A program made the translations under genes and the position numbers. 22,762 nucleotides of DNA from CAZNDN01 sp964571815 (GTDB lineage Bacteria > Fibrobacterota > Chitinivibrionia > Chitinivibrionales > WJKA01), in assembly GCA_964571815.1 (NCBI GenBank), contig CAZNDN010000061.1, positions 1-22,762 of the forward strand. The letters run 5' to 3'. Positions 7,591-15,722 of the stretch are shown piece after piece (the stretch's first letter is position 1; every line of letters begins with the position of its first letter). The notes beneath the pieces are model-generated. The model searched no databases and was not told the origin of the DNA. It saw only the letters and a list, made by a program, of their open reading frames with translations.

Positions 7591-8457
7591 ATGCCTTCGA
7601 ATTCAAGGCGTATGGGTGGTTGTACCGCTCAGTACCTTTCGGTTTCGCGCCGGTGCGATATGCCGCGGTTTCGCTCCGGGGAGTTCCTTGCCGCATGGGA
7701 ACGGGGCGAGATTACCTACGACGGCGGCTTCGGACGCAGCTACACCGTTTCGCTCAAGCCCGAGCACGTGCTGGGCTATGTCTTCTGGTCCAAAGATTAC
7801 CGGCCTTTGATCGACGACCAGCGGTTCGGGAAGCTCCTTGCCGAAAACAACGCAGTATTCCACTACACGATCAACAACTGTCCCGATCTGGAGCCCGGGG
7901 TGGCGCCCTTAGGTGAGCGACTTGCCACGCTGCGGAGGCTCTGTGCCGCGGTGGGCCCGGAGCGTGTGCTCTGGCGCTACGATCCGATCTGCAGGTATCG
8001 TGTCGAGGGGAGCGTACGGGACACTGCGCGGCAGTTTTTTTCTTTGCTTCCGGCGGTCCGGGCCGAAGGGGTTTCCCGCTGTTATTTCTCATTCATGAGC
8101 TGGTATGGGAAACTCAACGGCAGGGGAGTGGATTTTGCGGAGTTCTCTTCGGACGAAAAGAAGGATATCGCCTCCGGCATGCTTGAGGCGGCCGGAAGGG
8201 TGGGGGTGACGTTGCACAACTGCTGCAACGAGGGGGTACCCGCACTGGTGCCGGGCGTGGAGAAAGCCCATTGTGTTGATGAGGAGCTGCTGAGAACAAC
8301 CGACCGTTTCGGTGTACATCGAACACTGAAGCTCAAACCGACGCGAAAAGGGTGCGGGTGCTTTGAGAGCCGCGATGTCGGCTCCTACACCCCTTCGTGC
8401 CCGCACGGGTGCCTGTACTGCTATGCGAATCCGCGCATGACGGCCCGAGAGTCGTGA
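7591..8457 (+). CDS. DUF1848 family protein with C-terminal CX3CX2C cluster
   Basis: The protein is 288 residues from this start. It fits DUF1848 (Pfam PF08902): near the N-terminus SVSRRCDMPRF corresponds to the family's "SrRTDIPaf", then VSLKPEHVLGYVFWSKDY matches "vsLkp..v..ivFWTKnp". The C-terminus has cysteines at 255, 257, 270, 274 and 277. The last three form CPHGCLYC, a CX3CX2C triad like that of radical SAM enzymes, just before the family's YAN motif. The family is thought to hold an iron-sulfur cluster; the reaction is not known. The ATG is chosen because GAGGGGG lies 7-8 bases upstream; the ATG 39 bp earlier has no site. It lies 71 bp after the PorV-like gene on the same strand and could be co-transcribed. 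Confidence 0.82.
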   Translation: MPSNSRRMGGCTAQYLSVSRRCDMPRFRSGEFLAAWERGEITYDGGFGRSYTVSLKPEHVLGYVFWSKDYRPLIDDQRFGKLLAENNAVFHYTINNCPDLEPGVAPLGERLATLRRLCAAVGPERVLWRYDPICRYRVEGSVRDTARQFFSLLPAVRAEGVSRCYFSFMSWYGKLNGRGVDFAEFSSDEKKDIASGMLEAAGRVGVTLHNCCNEGVPALVPGVEKAHCVDEELLRTTDRFGVHRTLKLKPTRKGCGCFESRDVGSYTPSCPHGCLYCYANPRMTARES

Positions 8458-8524
8458 GTTTGCGCCCGGGTTTTTTTTCGGGAATCCGGTCTCCCGGCAG
8501 CGGCGGTCCTGACCGGCCCGCGGG

Positions 8525-9895
8525 TTATTGTCCCTGTTCGGCACTCTTCCTGCCGGAGTCCGAAGGACCGTTTTTCCCGCGATTGAACCTCCGGAGCGCT
8601 TCGTCCACCTGTTCAGCGCTCACTTCCGTATCCGTGTCGGTGCTGGGTCGAATGAAGATCAGGACTTCGCGTTCCACCAGGACTTCCCTTTTTACCGAGA
8701 ACAGATAGCGCAGGACCGGGATGTTCTTGAGTACGGGGACTCCTCTCCATTTTTCCACGTGTTCTCGCCGCTTGAGGCCGCCGAGCACGAAAACCGAGTT
8801 GTTCCGGACGTTGACTTCGGTCTGCAGAGCACGCTCGAAGACGATCGGTTCTCCCTTGGGGCTCCATCCGGTGAGATCGGCGATCCGCGGCGAAAGCTTC
8901 AGGTTGATCAGGCTGTCTTCCTGAACATTCGGTGTAACGTGTACCGTTACCCCCGTTTTCCGGTAGGCATCGCCCGGCTGGCGGTCCCAGATATCGTTGT
9001 CATCAAGATGAACCGGGATCAACTCGCCGGCATTGATAAGCGCATATTTGTTGTTGCGGGTTACCAGGCGCGTATCGGCAAGGACATCGCCGTCGCCGTT
9101 TTCGCAGATGAACGCGACAATGTCGCTGATTGTAAAATCGGCCCGGACGTGATATTTTTTTTTGCCGTACATCGCGGGATCGGGTTTGGTGAAGAGGGGC
9201 GGATGGATGCGCTCCTTATGGCGTGACCGGGCGCCGATACTGCCCATACCGAAGACGTCGCCGGGGTTGTCGCCGTGCCCTTCGGCCTCGATACTCAGGC
9301 CCTGGAGCCAGCCGAAGATGTTGATTCCCAGCCGGTTGAACTCTTCGTTGTTGAACTCCACGACCGTGATTTTTACCGAGATGTGCGGGGCTGGTGTGTC
9401 GAGGGAGTCAAGCAGCGAAGCCAGCTCGTCGATCTTGCTGGGCACATCGGTAATGGTCAGTGCGTTGAGGTAGGGGACCTCGAACAGGTGCCCCTCGGGT
9501 GAAAGCTTGTGACGTACGATTTCGATGACGTCCGGTGCTGTTACGTGGCGGAGTTTGACCACCCGCGACGTCAAATTGTTTCCCGCTTCAAGCCCCTCGA
9601 CATCGAGTCGCGGAAGCACTTGCTTGAGATCCTCGATCTTCTCGGGAACATCGGTGATATACAGCTCTTCCGTATCCTCGTTGACATACAGGCTTCCGTA
9701 GATCGAGAGCATGTCCCGTACGATCTGTTTCAGCTCCAGAGCATCGGTGTTCCGCACTTTGTACACATAGGTGAGGGTTGTGCGATACTCCTTCTCAAGG
9801 CTGTAGAATCTTACGTCGGGACTGTTCTGAGCGGCTCCAACAGCGCAGAGGGAAACCATCACAAGCAGAGTGCGGAACGTCATTCGGATACCCAT
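8525..9895 (-). CDS. Secretin-type outer-membrane channel protein, stand-alone
   Basis: The protein is 456 residues, shorter than a full GspD (about 650). A signal peptide covers about residues 1-23. Two N1/secretin_N-like modules follow (about 38-100 and 105-168), each a beta-alpha unit ending in a "lyItDvp.kI..l..lL..LD" pattern. The secretin core runs from about 170 to 425 and carries the family signature VPVLKNIPVLRYLF close to its end, then VEREVLIFIRP. Secretins form large gated rings in the outer membrane for type II or III secretion, type IV pili or phage exit. No N0 domain, no pilotin and no inner-membrane secretion genes are nearby. AAGGA lies 7 bases before the ATG. The gene follows the S8 protease gene by 17 bp on the same strand, so the two are very probably one operon. 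Confidence 0.88.
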   Translation of the reverse strand: MGIRMTFRTLLVMVSLCAVGAAQNSPDVRFYSLEKEYRTTLTYVYKVRNTDALELKQIVRDMLSIYGSLYVNEDTEELYITDVPEKIEDLKQVLPRLDVEGLEAGNNLTSRVVKLRHVTAPDVIEIVRHKLSPEGHLFEVPYLNALTITDVPSKIDELASLLDSLDTPAPHISVKITVVEFNNEEFNRLGINIFGWLQGLSIEAEGHGDNPGDVFGMGSIGARSRHKERIHPPLFTKPDPAMYGKKKYHVRADFTISDIVAFICENGDGDVLADTRLVTRNNKYALINAGELIPVHLDDNDIWDRQPGDAYRKTGVTVHVTPNVQEDSLINLKLSPRIADLTGWSPKGEPIVFERALQTEVNVRNNSVFVLGGLKRREHVEKWRGVPVLKNIPVLRYLFSVKREVLVEREVLIFIRPSTDTDTEVSAEQVDEALRRFNRGKNGPSDSGRKSAEQGQ

Positions 9896-9912
9896 GGGCC
9901 AATCCTTCGCGG

Positions 9913-11307
9913 TTAGTGGTTCATGATCGTTGTGCTGTAGTAGCGCAGCACCCCGCGGGGCACCGGCCGAATCGGGGTTATTGACCGAAGGAAGCGGAAG
10001 GCGTTAAGCCTGCCTCCTGAGAAAACCTTGTTTTTCAGAGAAGGTATTCTGTCGACCGAAGCGAGCAGGGAATCTCGATACGTCCGGTAGTTCATCCCGG
10101 GACCGTACCCCATAGCCAGGGCGAGAGCGCCGGTTACGTACGGCGCCGCCATGGACGTGCCCGAGTAGACTGCATACCGGCCGCGGGTGATCGAGCTGAG
10201 CACATTGAGGCCGGGTGCCGCCAGATCTACGCTTTGTCGTCCATAATGGGAGAAACGGGCGATATCGCCGTGAACGGCTGTTGCGGCGACCGCGATGATA
10301 TTGTCGAGCTTGTACGATGAAGGATAGAAGGGGTCAACATCGTTGTTGCGAGACCAGTTTCCCGCCGCCGCAACAAACAACACATTGTGCCGTCGAGCAT
10401 AATCGATTGCCCGATACAAGGCTTCCGACTTTTCCCTGCTGCCCCAACTGGCATTGATCACCCGGGCGCCGTTGTCGACCGCGTAGTAGATGCCGGCGAT
10501 CAGGTCGGAGGTGTGTCCCCAGCCCTCATCCGAAAGCCCCTTCACGGCCATCATTGAAACGTAATGATTCACCCCGGCAATACCCCGAGCATTGTCGGGA
10601 CGGCCTCCCACGATACCCGCGACGTGGGTGCCGTGCGTGTTGACATCCATGGGATCCGCATCACGAAGCACGGAGTGAGGCGAGGGACGATTGGAAACGA
10701 AATCCCACCCGTGGACATCGTCGGCGAACCCGTTTTCATCATCGTCAACCCCGTTGTCCGGTTTCTCACCGGGGTTGTGCCACATATTGGGCGCGAGGTC
10801 GGGATGAAGGTAGTCGATGCCGCTGTCGAGGATTGCGGCAATAACCCGACGGGTACCCTTGAAGATGGTCCAGGCCTCCAGGGCATGAATGTCGGCACGG
10901 TTATGCTCCGGATTGTACAGGGCCCACTGTTCCCGGAAGTAGGTGTCGTCGGGAAAATTCAGTTGTACGTTTGGCCCGTTTCCGTTGTTTCGTACCACCA
11001 ACTCCATTCGGTAGTCGGGTTCGACAAACTCGACACGGTGATCCAGACGAAGATGGTTTGCGATATCCCTGGGGTTCATTCCCGGAGCCACCCGCACCGG
11101 CGTAATTCCCTCGTAGCCGGCGGGGTATTTCGGCCGGAGCGTATACAACCTGCACACCTCTGCCCGTCGTTGCTCGGAGCGGTAGCCCGGTTTGAGGCCG
11201 ACAATGAAATCCGCCGGACCGACAAACTCGGTCGACGAGGAACGTGCCGAAGCGAAGGCGCCGGCCACGAGAAGGTGGCACGTGAGAATGAGTCGAAATG
11301 CGGTCAT
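9913..11307 (-). CDS. Secreted subtilisin-like (S8) serine protease
   Basis: The protein is 464 residues. A signal peptide (about 1-21) is followed by a short propeptide-like region with the fervidolysin/subtilase prodomain look (FIVGLKPGY ... EFVEPDY, about 30-99). The catalytic domain follows with D161 (AAILDSGID), H225 (NTHGTHVAG), oxyanion-hole N317 (AAAGN) and S385 (YSGTSMAAP), so the triad is intact. An Asp/Asn-rich loop (DNGVDDDENGFADD, about 184-197) is typical of Ca-binding subtilases. The chain ends soon after the catalytic domain without a sorting tail, unlike the DUF3160 protein. It should act as an endopeptidase outside the cytoplasm. The gene is upstream of the secretin gene with a 17-bp gap. 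No clear Shine-Dalgarno site precedes the ATG; the signal peptide supports this start. Confidence 0.9.
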   Translation of the reverse strand: MTAFRLILTCHLLVAGAFASARSSSTEFVGPADFIVGLKPGYRSEQRRAEVCRLYTLRPKYPAGYEGITPVRVAPGMNPRDIANHLRLDHRVEFVEPDYRMELVVRNNGNGPNVQLNFPDDTYFREQWALYNPEHNRADIHALEAWTIFKGTRRVIAAILDSGIDYLHPDLAPNMWHNPGEKPDNGVDDDENGFADDVHGWDFVSNRPSPHSVLRDADPMDVNTHGTHVAGIVGGRPDNARGIAGVNHYVSMMAVKGLSDEGWGHTSDLIAGIYYAVDNGARVINASWGSREKSEALYRAIDYARRHNVLFVAAAGNWSRNNDVDPFYPSSYKLDNIIAVAATAVHGDIARFSHYGRQSVDLAAPGLNVLSSITRGRYAVYSGTSMAAPYVTGALALAMGYGPGMNYRTYRDSLLASVDRIPSLKNKVFSGGRLNAFRFLRSITPIRPVPRGVLRYYSTTIMNH

Positions 11308-11597
11308 CGGCTATTCAAGCGCGGCGCGCAGCGATGCAAGAATACCCCGCCTCGCGGCAACCGAGATCCGGCCGCCAAAGCTGGAGGTGCGGCGCCGGCT
11401 TGTCCTACCGTCAAAATACAACGCCGCTTCGATACGTGGAGCGGCCGCCGTTCGCCCGGCGAAGCACAAGGTCCCGGAAGCGAGGAGTCAATGACCGCCA
11501 CATGCATCCACACATGCGCGACCACCCGACTTTCCGCGTGGTCACGGTCGGAACACCGCGGGGCGTCAATCGGTTTTCAGGGTACCGAGCAGTTGCG
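11308..11597. other. Gap of 290 bp between small membrane protein and protease genes
   Basis: I see no supported gene here; a 73-codon leftward frame (11304-11525) has neither a ribosome binding site nor a recognisable sequence. A 6-bp stem, GACCAC (11520-11525) and GTGGTC (11538-11543) with a 12-base loop, lies downstream of the small membrane protein gene. It lacks a T-run in the direction of transcription. No good -35/-10 pair was found for the protease gene, so it may be read from the cyclase promoter or from a regulated promoter. Confidence 0.4.
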
Positions 11598-11819
11598 TTA
11601 CTTCTTTTTTTTCTTCGAGCCCGGAAAGAGTTTCACGCCGATATGACGGTTGCCCAGGAGAAATCCGATGGTCGCTCCGAGCACGGAACCCACGACGTGA
11701 CCCAGCAGGAAACGGACTACGCCAATAAGTGTGCCAAGAACAATGCGTACGGATCCCCATGCCAGCGAGAGAACCTTACCCGCCAGGAGAAAGGGTAATT
11801 GCAGCAGTTTTCCAATCAT
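11598..11819 (-). CDS. Small Gly/Leu-rich membrane protein with a lysine tail
   Basis: This 73-residue protein is not recognised. Residues about 1-57 are almost wholly hydrophobic, with Gly at intervals (MIGKLLQLPFLLAGKVLSLA, then LGTLIGVVRFLLGHVVGSVLG), enough for two transmembrane helices in a hairpin. The C-terminus is basic (PGSKKKKK), which by the positive-inside rule would sit in the cytoplasm. The gene is supported by a strong AAAGGAG 6 bases before the ATG and by its position only 11 bp after the adenylate cyclase stop, so it is the second gene of that operon. The gene could encode a partner of the cyclase or an independent small envelope protein. The lysine codons form an AAAAAAG slip-type sequence immediately before the stop. 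Confidence 0.7.
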   Translation of the reverse strand: MIGKLLQLPFLLAGKVLSLAWGSVRIVLGTLIGVVRFLLGHVVGSVLGATIGFLLGNRHIGVKLFPGSKKKKK

Positions 11820-11830
11820 CGGACACTCCT

Positions 11831-14758
11831 TTACTTTGAGGTGAGCCTGCTGGTCCCGTCCCAGTCCGGGGCCGGCGGATCGCTCTTGTATGTCTCGCAG
11901 TAGTTGATGATCCTGGTGCTGGGGCTCATATTCTTCGGCGCGGCACTCCGATACGGCTCCATGGCCTCACTCTGCTTCATCATCGATATCGCCTTGTCCC
12001 ATTCACGCGCGTAGAAATACTCCAGACCCTGCGAGTAAAGCCGGACCATCTTCGCCGCCTCGGGAGCCAGTTCGCCCTTGCGGGCCATCAACTCATAAAC
12101 TACAACAGGCTCGGATTTCCCCACAACCATGATCTTGTCCAACTGGCGTACTTCGAAGTCGTCGCGAATCATCGAGCAGGTGAAATCGCTGATCATAGTA
12201 TATATCCCGTACTGCTTCGCCGCGCTTTCCAGCCGCGCGGCCAGGTTCACCGCGTCACCCATCATGGTGTAATTCATCCGTACCGCCGAACCCATGTTGC
12301 CGGTAGTGATCGCGCCCGTATTGATACCGATTCGCATGCGCATCTCATGGACAATCTTCGGCCACTTGTCGCCTTCGGCCACCCATTTCTTGCGCAATTC
12401 ACCGAGCTTCGCCTGCATATCCAGTGCGGTAAGACATGCCTGGTACGCATGGTCCTCCATCGGCATCGGCGCCCCGAAAAAGGCGATAATCGCGTCGCCC
12501 TCGTACTTATCAAGCGTCCCGTAGTGCGACAGCAGGGTGTCGGTCATGGCGGTGAGGTATTCGTTGAGAAGCTCCACCAGCCTCGTGGGTGAGCCGAGTT
12601 TCTCCGAAAACGTGGAGAAGCTCTGAATGTCGGTGAAATACGCGGTACGGACACCTTCCTCACCCCCCAGCTTCGGGGTCTGCTTCTGTTTGTACATGAT
12701 ATCGATCAGTTCGGGAGACAGGTAGGCCTTGAAAGTATTCTGGAGAAATTTCCGGTCCTTTTCCTCGGTTACATACCGATAGGCCATCACTCCCGTGTAG
12801 GTCAGGAGGATCGTGAGGACCGGGCGTGCGATTTCGATCCAGATGTGGCAGGTGCCGAAAAGGGTCATGGCCGCGATAAAATAGAGAAACACCGAAAGCA
12901 CGCTCAGGAGCGCTCCCGGGAGCGGTTTGAGGATAAACGCCACAAAACCGACCGTAATCGCTACCAGAATGAGGATCAGGAAGTTCTCCCAGTCCTTGAG
13001 GCGGGTCACGAACGTATCGGTAAGAAAGGAGTTCATCAGCGAGGCGTGAATTTCCACCGCGGGATAGTTGTCGTCGTGGGGCACGGGCTTGATATCGAAC
13101 AGGTCCGGTACGGTGGAGCCCACGATGAACACGCGTCCTTCGAGCGACCCCTGAACGCGTTCGTTCATAATATCGTAGTAGCTGAAGTAGGGGAAGGGAA
13201 CACCCTCGGGTCCGAAATACGTGATGATATGCTCGTTGGACTTGGTAAGCGGTATGCGCAGGCCGCGACCGAAATCCATACGCGTGCCCGGTGCCAGACT
13301 CTCCAGCGCCGTGCGCCCGGCACCGCAAAGCTCGCGAAGCGCTCTCCCGCGGAGGACGGGGATGGTGGAAACAAGGGTTCCCTCACGATTGCGTATTGAA
13401 AAGGTGTGAAACAAGAGTTTCAATTGCCGCGGCGCGAGCCCGTCGAAATCCTTCGCCCGGACACGGCTCAGCGTAGAGATGTCGAGTGTGCTCATCCACC
13501 ACTCTTCGTACCCCCACGGAGCGGTGATTACCCAGTCGATCTCCGAGTCCCGCCGCACCGCAACCTCCGATGACACGTGCGTCTCTTCTCCCGCTTTCAG
13601 CGCGAGCACATCGTCCATCGATGCCTCGAGGAGTGCTTCCACCACCTGCGGAGGAAACGGTCCGCAGTACATGTCGATAAGCTTCCCGCCATCCTCGTCA
13701 CGGCCGACCTTCACCAGGGAGCTGATTTCCAACTGTTCGCCGGGCCGCAGGGAGAGGATATCTTCGGAGTGCTCCAGTATTGCTTCAACCTGTGCGGGCG
13801 TTACGGTTGGATAGGAGTAGCTCAGCGCTCCCTGCTTGTCCTTGAATGCCTTGAATGGTTTTCCTATGTCAAGAAACCGGCCGGGCTCCAGCACGATTTC
13901 ATCGTTGGGCGTCGCAAACAGCGTCGCGACGGTCCTGACACTGAGAGGCAGATAGATCGGACCGTCGGAACCGAATGCGAAGAACATGGGTACCTTTCTG
14001 ATGGTCCCGTCCTTGTCGGGAACCATGTTGACGTAGCCGATGTCGCGCGCGGAGGCGGCCAGGCGGGGAAACAGCCCGTCCACCACCGGCTTCGTGTTGC
14101 GCACGGTGACGACCTCCTTGCGCGTTTGGGGGGAGAACGTGATCGCCGATGAGGGGCAGAGGGAGCGGTGCCACTGCATGGTCATCTTATTCTCAATCTG
14201 CGACAGGGCGAAATCGGTATAGTCGCTTTTGTTGGACATGCGCACGCCGAAGAAGACGCGTTCCGATGCCTCGGCGGCTTCGATGAACTGCCGGTCGTAG
14301 TTGATGGTGGAGATGATGGAGCTGCGCAGTTGTTCCGAGAGCACGATATCGGGATCCATCCGGCTGCTTTGGCGAAGCAGCTTGTCGAGGCGCTGTGCGT
14401 GGTTGTGATCTTCGGGGTCGTAGAAGAGTATGTCGAATACGATTGCCGCGGGCGAGTTGCTCGACAGGGATCGTATCAGCCGTGCATGGTAGGAGCGGTC
14501 CCAGTTCCAGTAGACGCCGAGTTTCTGAAGACTGCGGTCGTCGATATCCACAATATGTATGCCGTAGTCCGGAGGCTGCTCGCTTCCTTCGCCCCGGTTG
14601 AACGATTCGCCGAACTCCCAACTGTACCGCATGTCGTACGTCTGGTTTTCCAGGCGGTCGATAAGCGGTTTGAAGAAGAAGTTGGTGAAGAGGGCGACGG
14701 CGAGGCCGGCGAGACATCCGATGATCAGGCTTTTTCCAACACGTGCAAGCAATTCCAT
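11831..14758 (-). CDS. CHASE2-domain class III adenylate cyclase
   Basis: The protein is 975 residues from this start. TM1 (about 11-29) is followed by a roughly 560-residue extracytoplasmic CHASE2 region (GIHIVDIDDRSLQKLG; FDILFYDPED; near its end GRVFIVGSTVPDLFDIKPVP), then three TM helices (about 593-661) and a cytoplasmic cyclase domain. Metal-binding aspartates are D710 (FTDIQSF) and D755 (KYEGDAIIAFFG). K751 and D835 are the pair expected to read adenine, with transition-state residues N838 and R842 (MMGDAVNLAARLE), so the enzyme should make cAMP. A short TPR-like tail follows. CHASE2 is a sensor domain of unknown ligand. The region is longer than usual because of two related 38-residue segments (about 320-405). 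The start is chosen because the longer TTG frame at 14857 begins inside the -35 box of the gene's own promoter. AGGGAG lies about 11 bases upstream. Confidence 0.9.
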   Translation of the reverse strand: MELLARVGKSLIIGCLAGLAVALFTNFFFKPLIDRLENQTYDMRYSWEFGESFNRGEGSEQPPDYGIHIVDIDDRSLQKLGVYWNWDRSYHARLIRSLSSNSPAAIVFDILFYDPEDHNHAQRLDKLLRQSSRMDPDIVLSEQLRSSIISTINYDRQFIEAAEASERVFFGVRMSNKSDYTDFALSQIENKMTMQWHRSLCPSSAITFSPQTRKEVVTVRNTKPVVDGLFPRLAASARDIGYVNMVPDKDGTIRKVPMFFAFGSDGPIYLPLSVRTVATLFATPNDEIVLEPGRFLDIGKPFKAFKDKQGALSYSYPTVTPAQVEAILEHSEDILSLRPGEQLEISSLVKVGRDEDGGKLIDMYCGPFPPQVVEALLEASMDDVLALKAGEETHVSSEVAVRRDSEIDWVITAPWGYEEWWMSTLDISTLSRVRAKDFDGLAPRQLKLLFHTFSIRNREGTLVSTIPVLRGRALRELCGAGRTALESLAPGTRMDFGRGLRIPLTKSNEHIITYFGPEGVPFPYFSYYDIMNERVQGSLEGRVFIVGSTVPDLFDIKPVPHDDNYPAVEIHASLMNSFLTDTFVTRLKDWENFLILILVAITVGFVAFILKPLPGALLSVLSVFLYFIAAMTLFGTCHIWIEIARPVLTILLTYTGVMAYRYVTEEKDRKFLQNTFKAYLSPELIDIMYKQKQTPKLGGEEGVRTAYFTDIQSFSTFSEKLGSPTRLVELLNEYLTAMTDTLLSHYGTLDKYEGDAIIAFFGAPMPMEDHAYQACLTALDMQAKLGELRKKWVAEGDKWPKIVHEMRMRIGINTGAITTGNMGSAVRMNYTMMGDAVNLAARLESAAKQYGIYTMISDFTCSMIRDDFEVRQLDKIMVVGKSEPVVVYELMARKGELAPEAAKMVRLYSQGLEYFYAREWDKAISMMKQSEAMEPYRSAAPKNMSPSTRIINYCETYKSDPPAPDWDGTSRLTSK

Positions 14759-14828
14759 CGGGCTGGGTTCTCCCTGTGTTGAGGTAGACGGATCGGCGCG
14801 GTTCCGTGTCCGCTGCCGTGTACAGAAG

Positions 14829-14857
14829 ATTATAGCGCACCGGTGGGAGGATGACAA
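14829..14857 (-). promoter_or_regulatory. Sigma70-type promoter of the cyclase operon
   Basis: On the minus strand, TTGTCA (14857-14852), a 17-base spacer and a perfect TATAAT (14834-14829) form a near-consensus housekeeping promoter. The predicted transcription start is near 14822, giving a leader of about 64 nt before the ATG at 14758. Confidence 0.8.
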
Positions 14858-15116
14858 GCAGCGGTTCCCCGACGTCGGTCGGGTACGGTGTGCGTATGGA
14901 AAGCATGGGCCGGTGTGATGTATTTTGACGATTCCGGTGCCGGAGACCGGTTTCTCTTCCGGCCGGCATCACGCGAAAAGAACGGGTCGTTCGACGGGGA
15001 GCGCCCCCGGCTCGGAGGAAGAGGGGGCCGAAGGATGAGACGGGACTCCTCAGGAACGTTCATGCCGCCCGCGGCGCGCGCGGCGGCAGCGTGGATTGCG
15101 CACAACAAGGGAGCCA
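14858..15116. other. Divergent gap upstream of pgsA-like gene
   Basis: This region, together with the cyclase leader, makes 358 bp without a gene. Apart from the cyclase promoter I found only a lone TATTTT (14921-14926) facing right without a good -35, and a GC-rich inverted repeat GCCCCC/GGGGGC at about 15001-15028. A promoter for the rightward operon is expected here but is not evident. Confidence 0.4.
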
Positions 15117-15722
15117 ATGCCCAACGCCGCTATACTGCTCACCGTATCGCGCGTGATCGTTGCGCCGATTTTCGCCCTTGTGTTCATTACGGGCTTCAGG
15201 GAACCGTCTTCGGTACCGTTGATGTGGGCTGCGGTTGGTCTGGCGGTTCTGATCGAGCTGTCCGATTTTTTCGACGGTCGGATAGCGCGCAGACAGGACA
15301 CGGTGACCGCATTCGGCAAGCTGGTCGACCCCATGGCCGACAGCCTTTCGCGGCAGACGGTCTTCATTTCGTTTCTGGTGGTTGGGATTATTCCTCTGTG
15401 GGTCTTTCTGGTCTTCCTTTACCGTGATTCGGCCATGGCAACGCTTCGGACGATGATCGCGGTGACGGGGCGGGTGCAGGCGGCGAAATTGTCGGGGAAA
15501 CTGAAAGCGGGGGTTCAAGCCGTGGCGATTTTTGTCGTGCTGGCTGTCTGTCTGGCCCACGTACACAACGTGACGTGGGTGCCGCGGAGTCTGTGGGGAA
15601 GACATCCGGGGTTCTGGGTCATGGTCCCGGCCGCTCTGGTAACGTTTGTCTCCGCGCTGGACTATCTTGTTCCCAATCGAAACGTGATAAGGAAAATGAT
15701 GGAAAGGAGCGGCGACGCGTGA
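15117..15722 (+). CDS. pgsA: CDP-alcohol phosphatidyltransferase, probably phosphatidylglycerophosphate synthase
   Basis: This 201-residue integral membrane protein carries the complete CDP-alcohol phosphotransferase signature: DFFDGRIAR, eight residues, G, three residues, D, three residues, D (about residues 47-70). The aspartates bind the catalytic metal. Several hydrophobic helices precede and follow it, the expected topology. The length and the "GkLvDPmAD" form fit PgsA, which joins glycerol-3-phosphate to CDP-diacylglycerol in acidic phospholipid synthesis; other members of the superfamily (phosphatidylserine or inositol-phosphate synthases) are less likely but not excluded. AAGGGAG precedes the ATG closely; the TTG 21 bp upstream is the alternative start. 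The stop overlaps the GTG start of the aminopeptidase gene by 3 bases, so it is the visible head of a coupled operon. Confidence 0.8.
   Translation: MPNAAILLTVSRVIVAPIFALVFITGFREPSSVPLMWAAVGLAVLIELSDFFDGRIARRQDTVTAFGKLVDPMADSLSRQTVFISFLVVGIIPLWVFLVFLYRDSAMATLRTMIAVTGRVQAAKLSGKLKAGVQAVAIFVVLAVCLAHVHNVTWVPRSLWGRHPGFWVMVPAALVTFVSALDYLVPNRNVIRKMMERSGDA

Noticed and set aside
6191..7696. Leftward 501-codon open frame
   Set aside because: It lies antisense to the PorV-like gene, is rich in Arg/His typical of shadow frames in GC-rich DNA, and has no ribosome binding site or family pattern.
8471..8478. T8 run as a terminator for the DUF1848 gene
   Set aside because: No stem of adequate length precedes the run; the CCCG/CGGG arms flank it, putting the T's in the loop. 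For the leftward secretin transcript the run is A's.
14759..14857. N-terminal extension of the cyclase from a TTG at 14857
   Set aside because: The TTG is part of the -35 box of the gene's promoter and lies upstream of the predicted transcription start at 14822.
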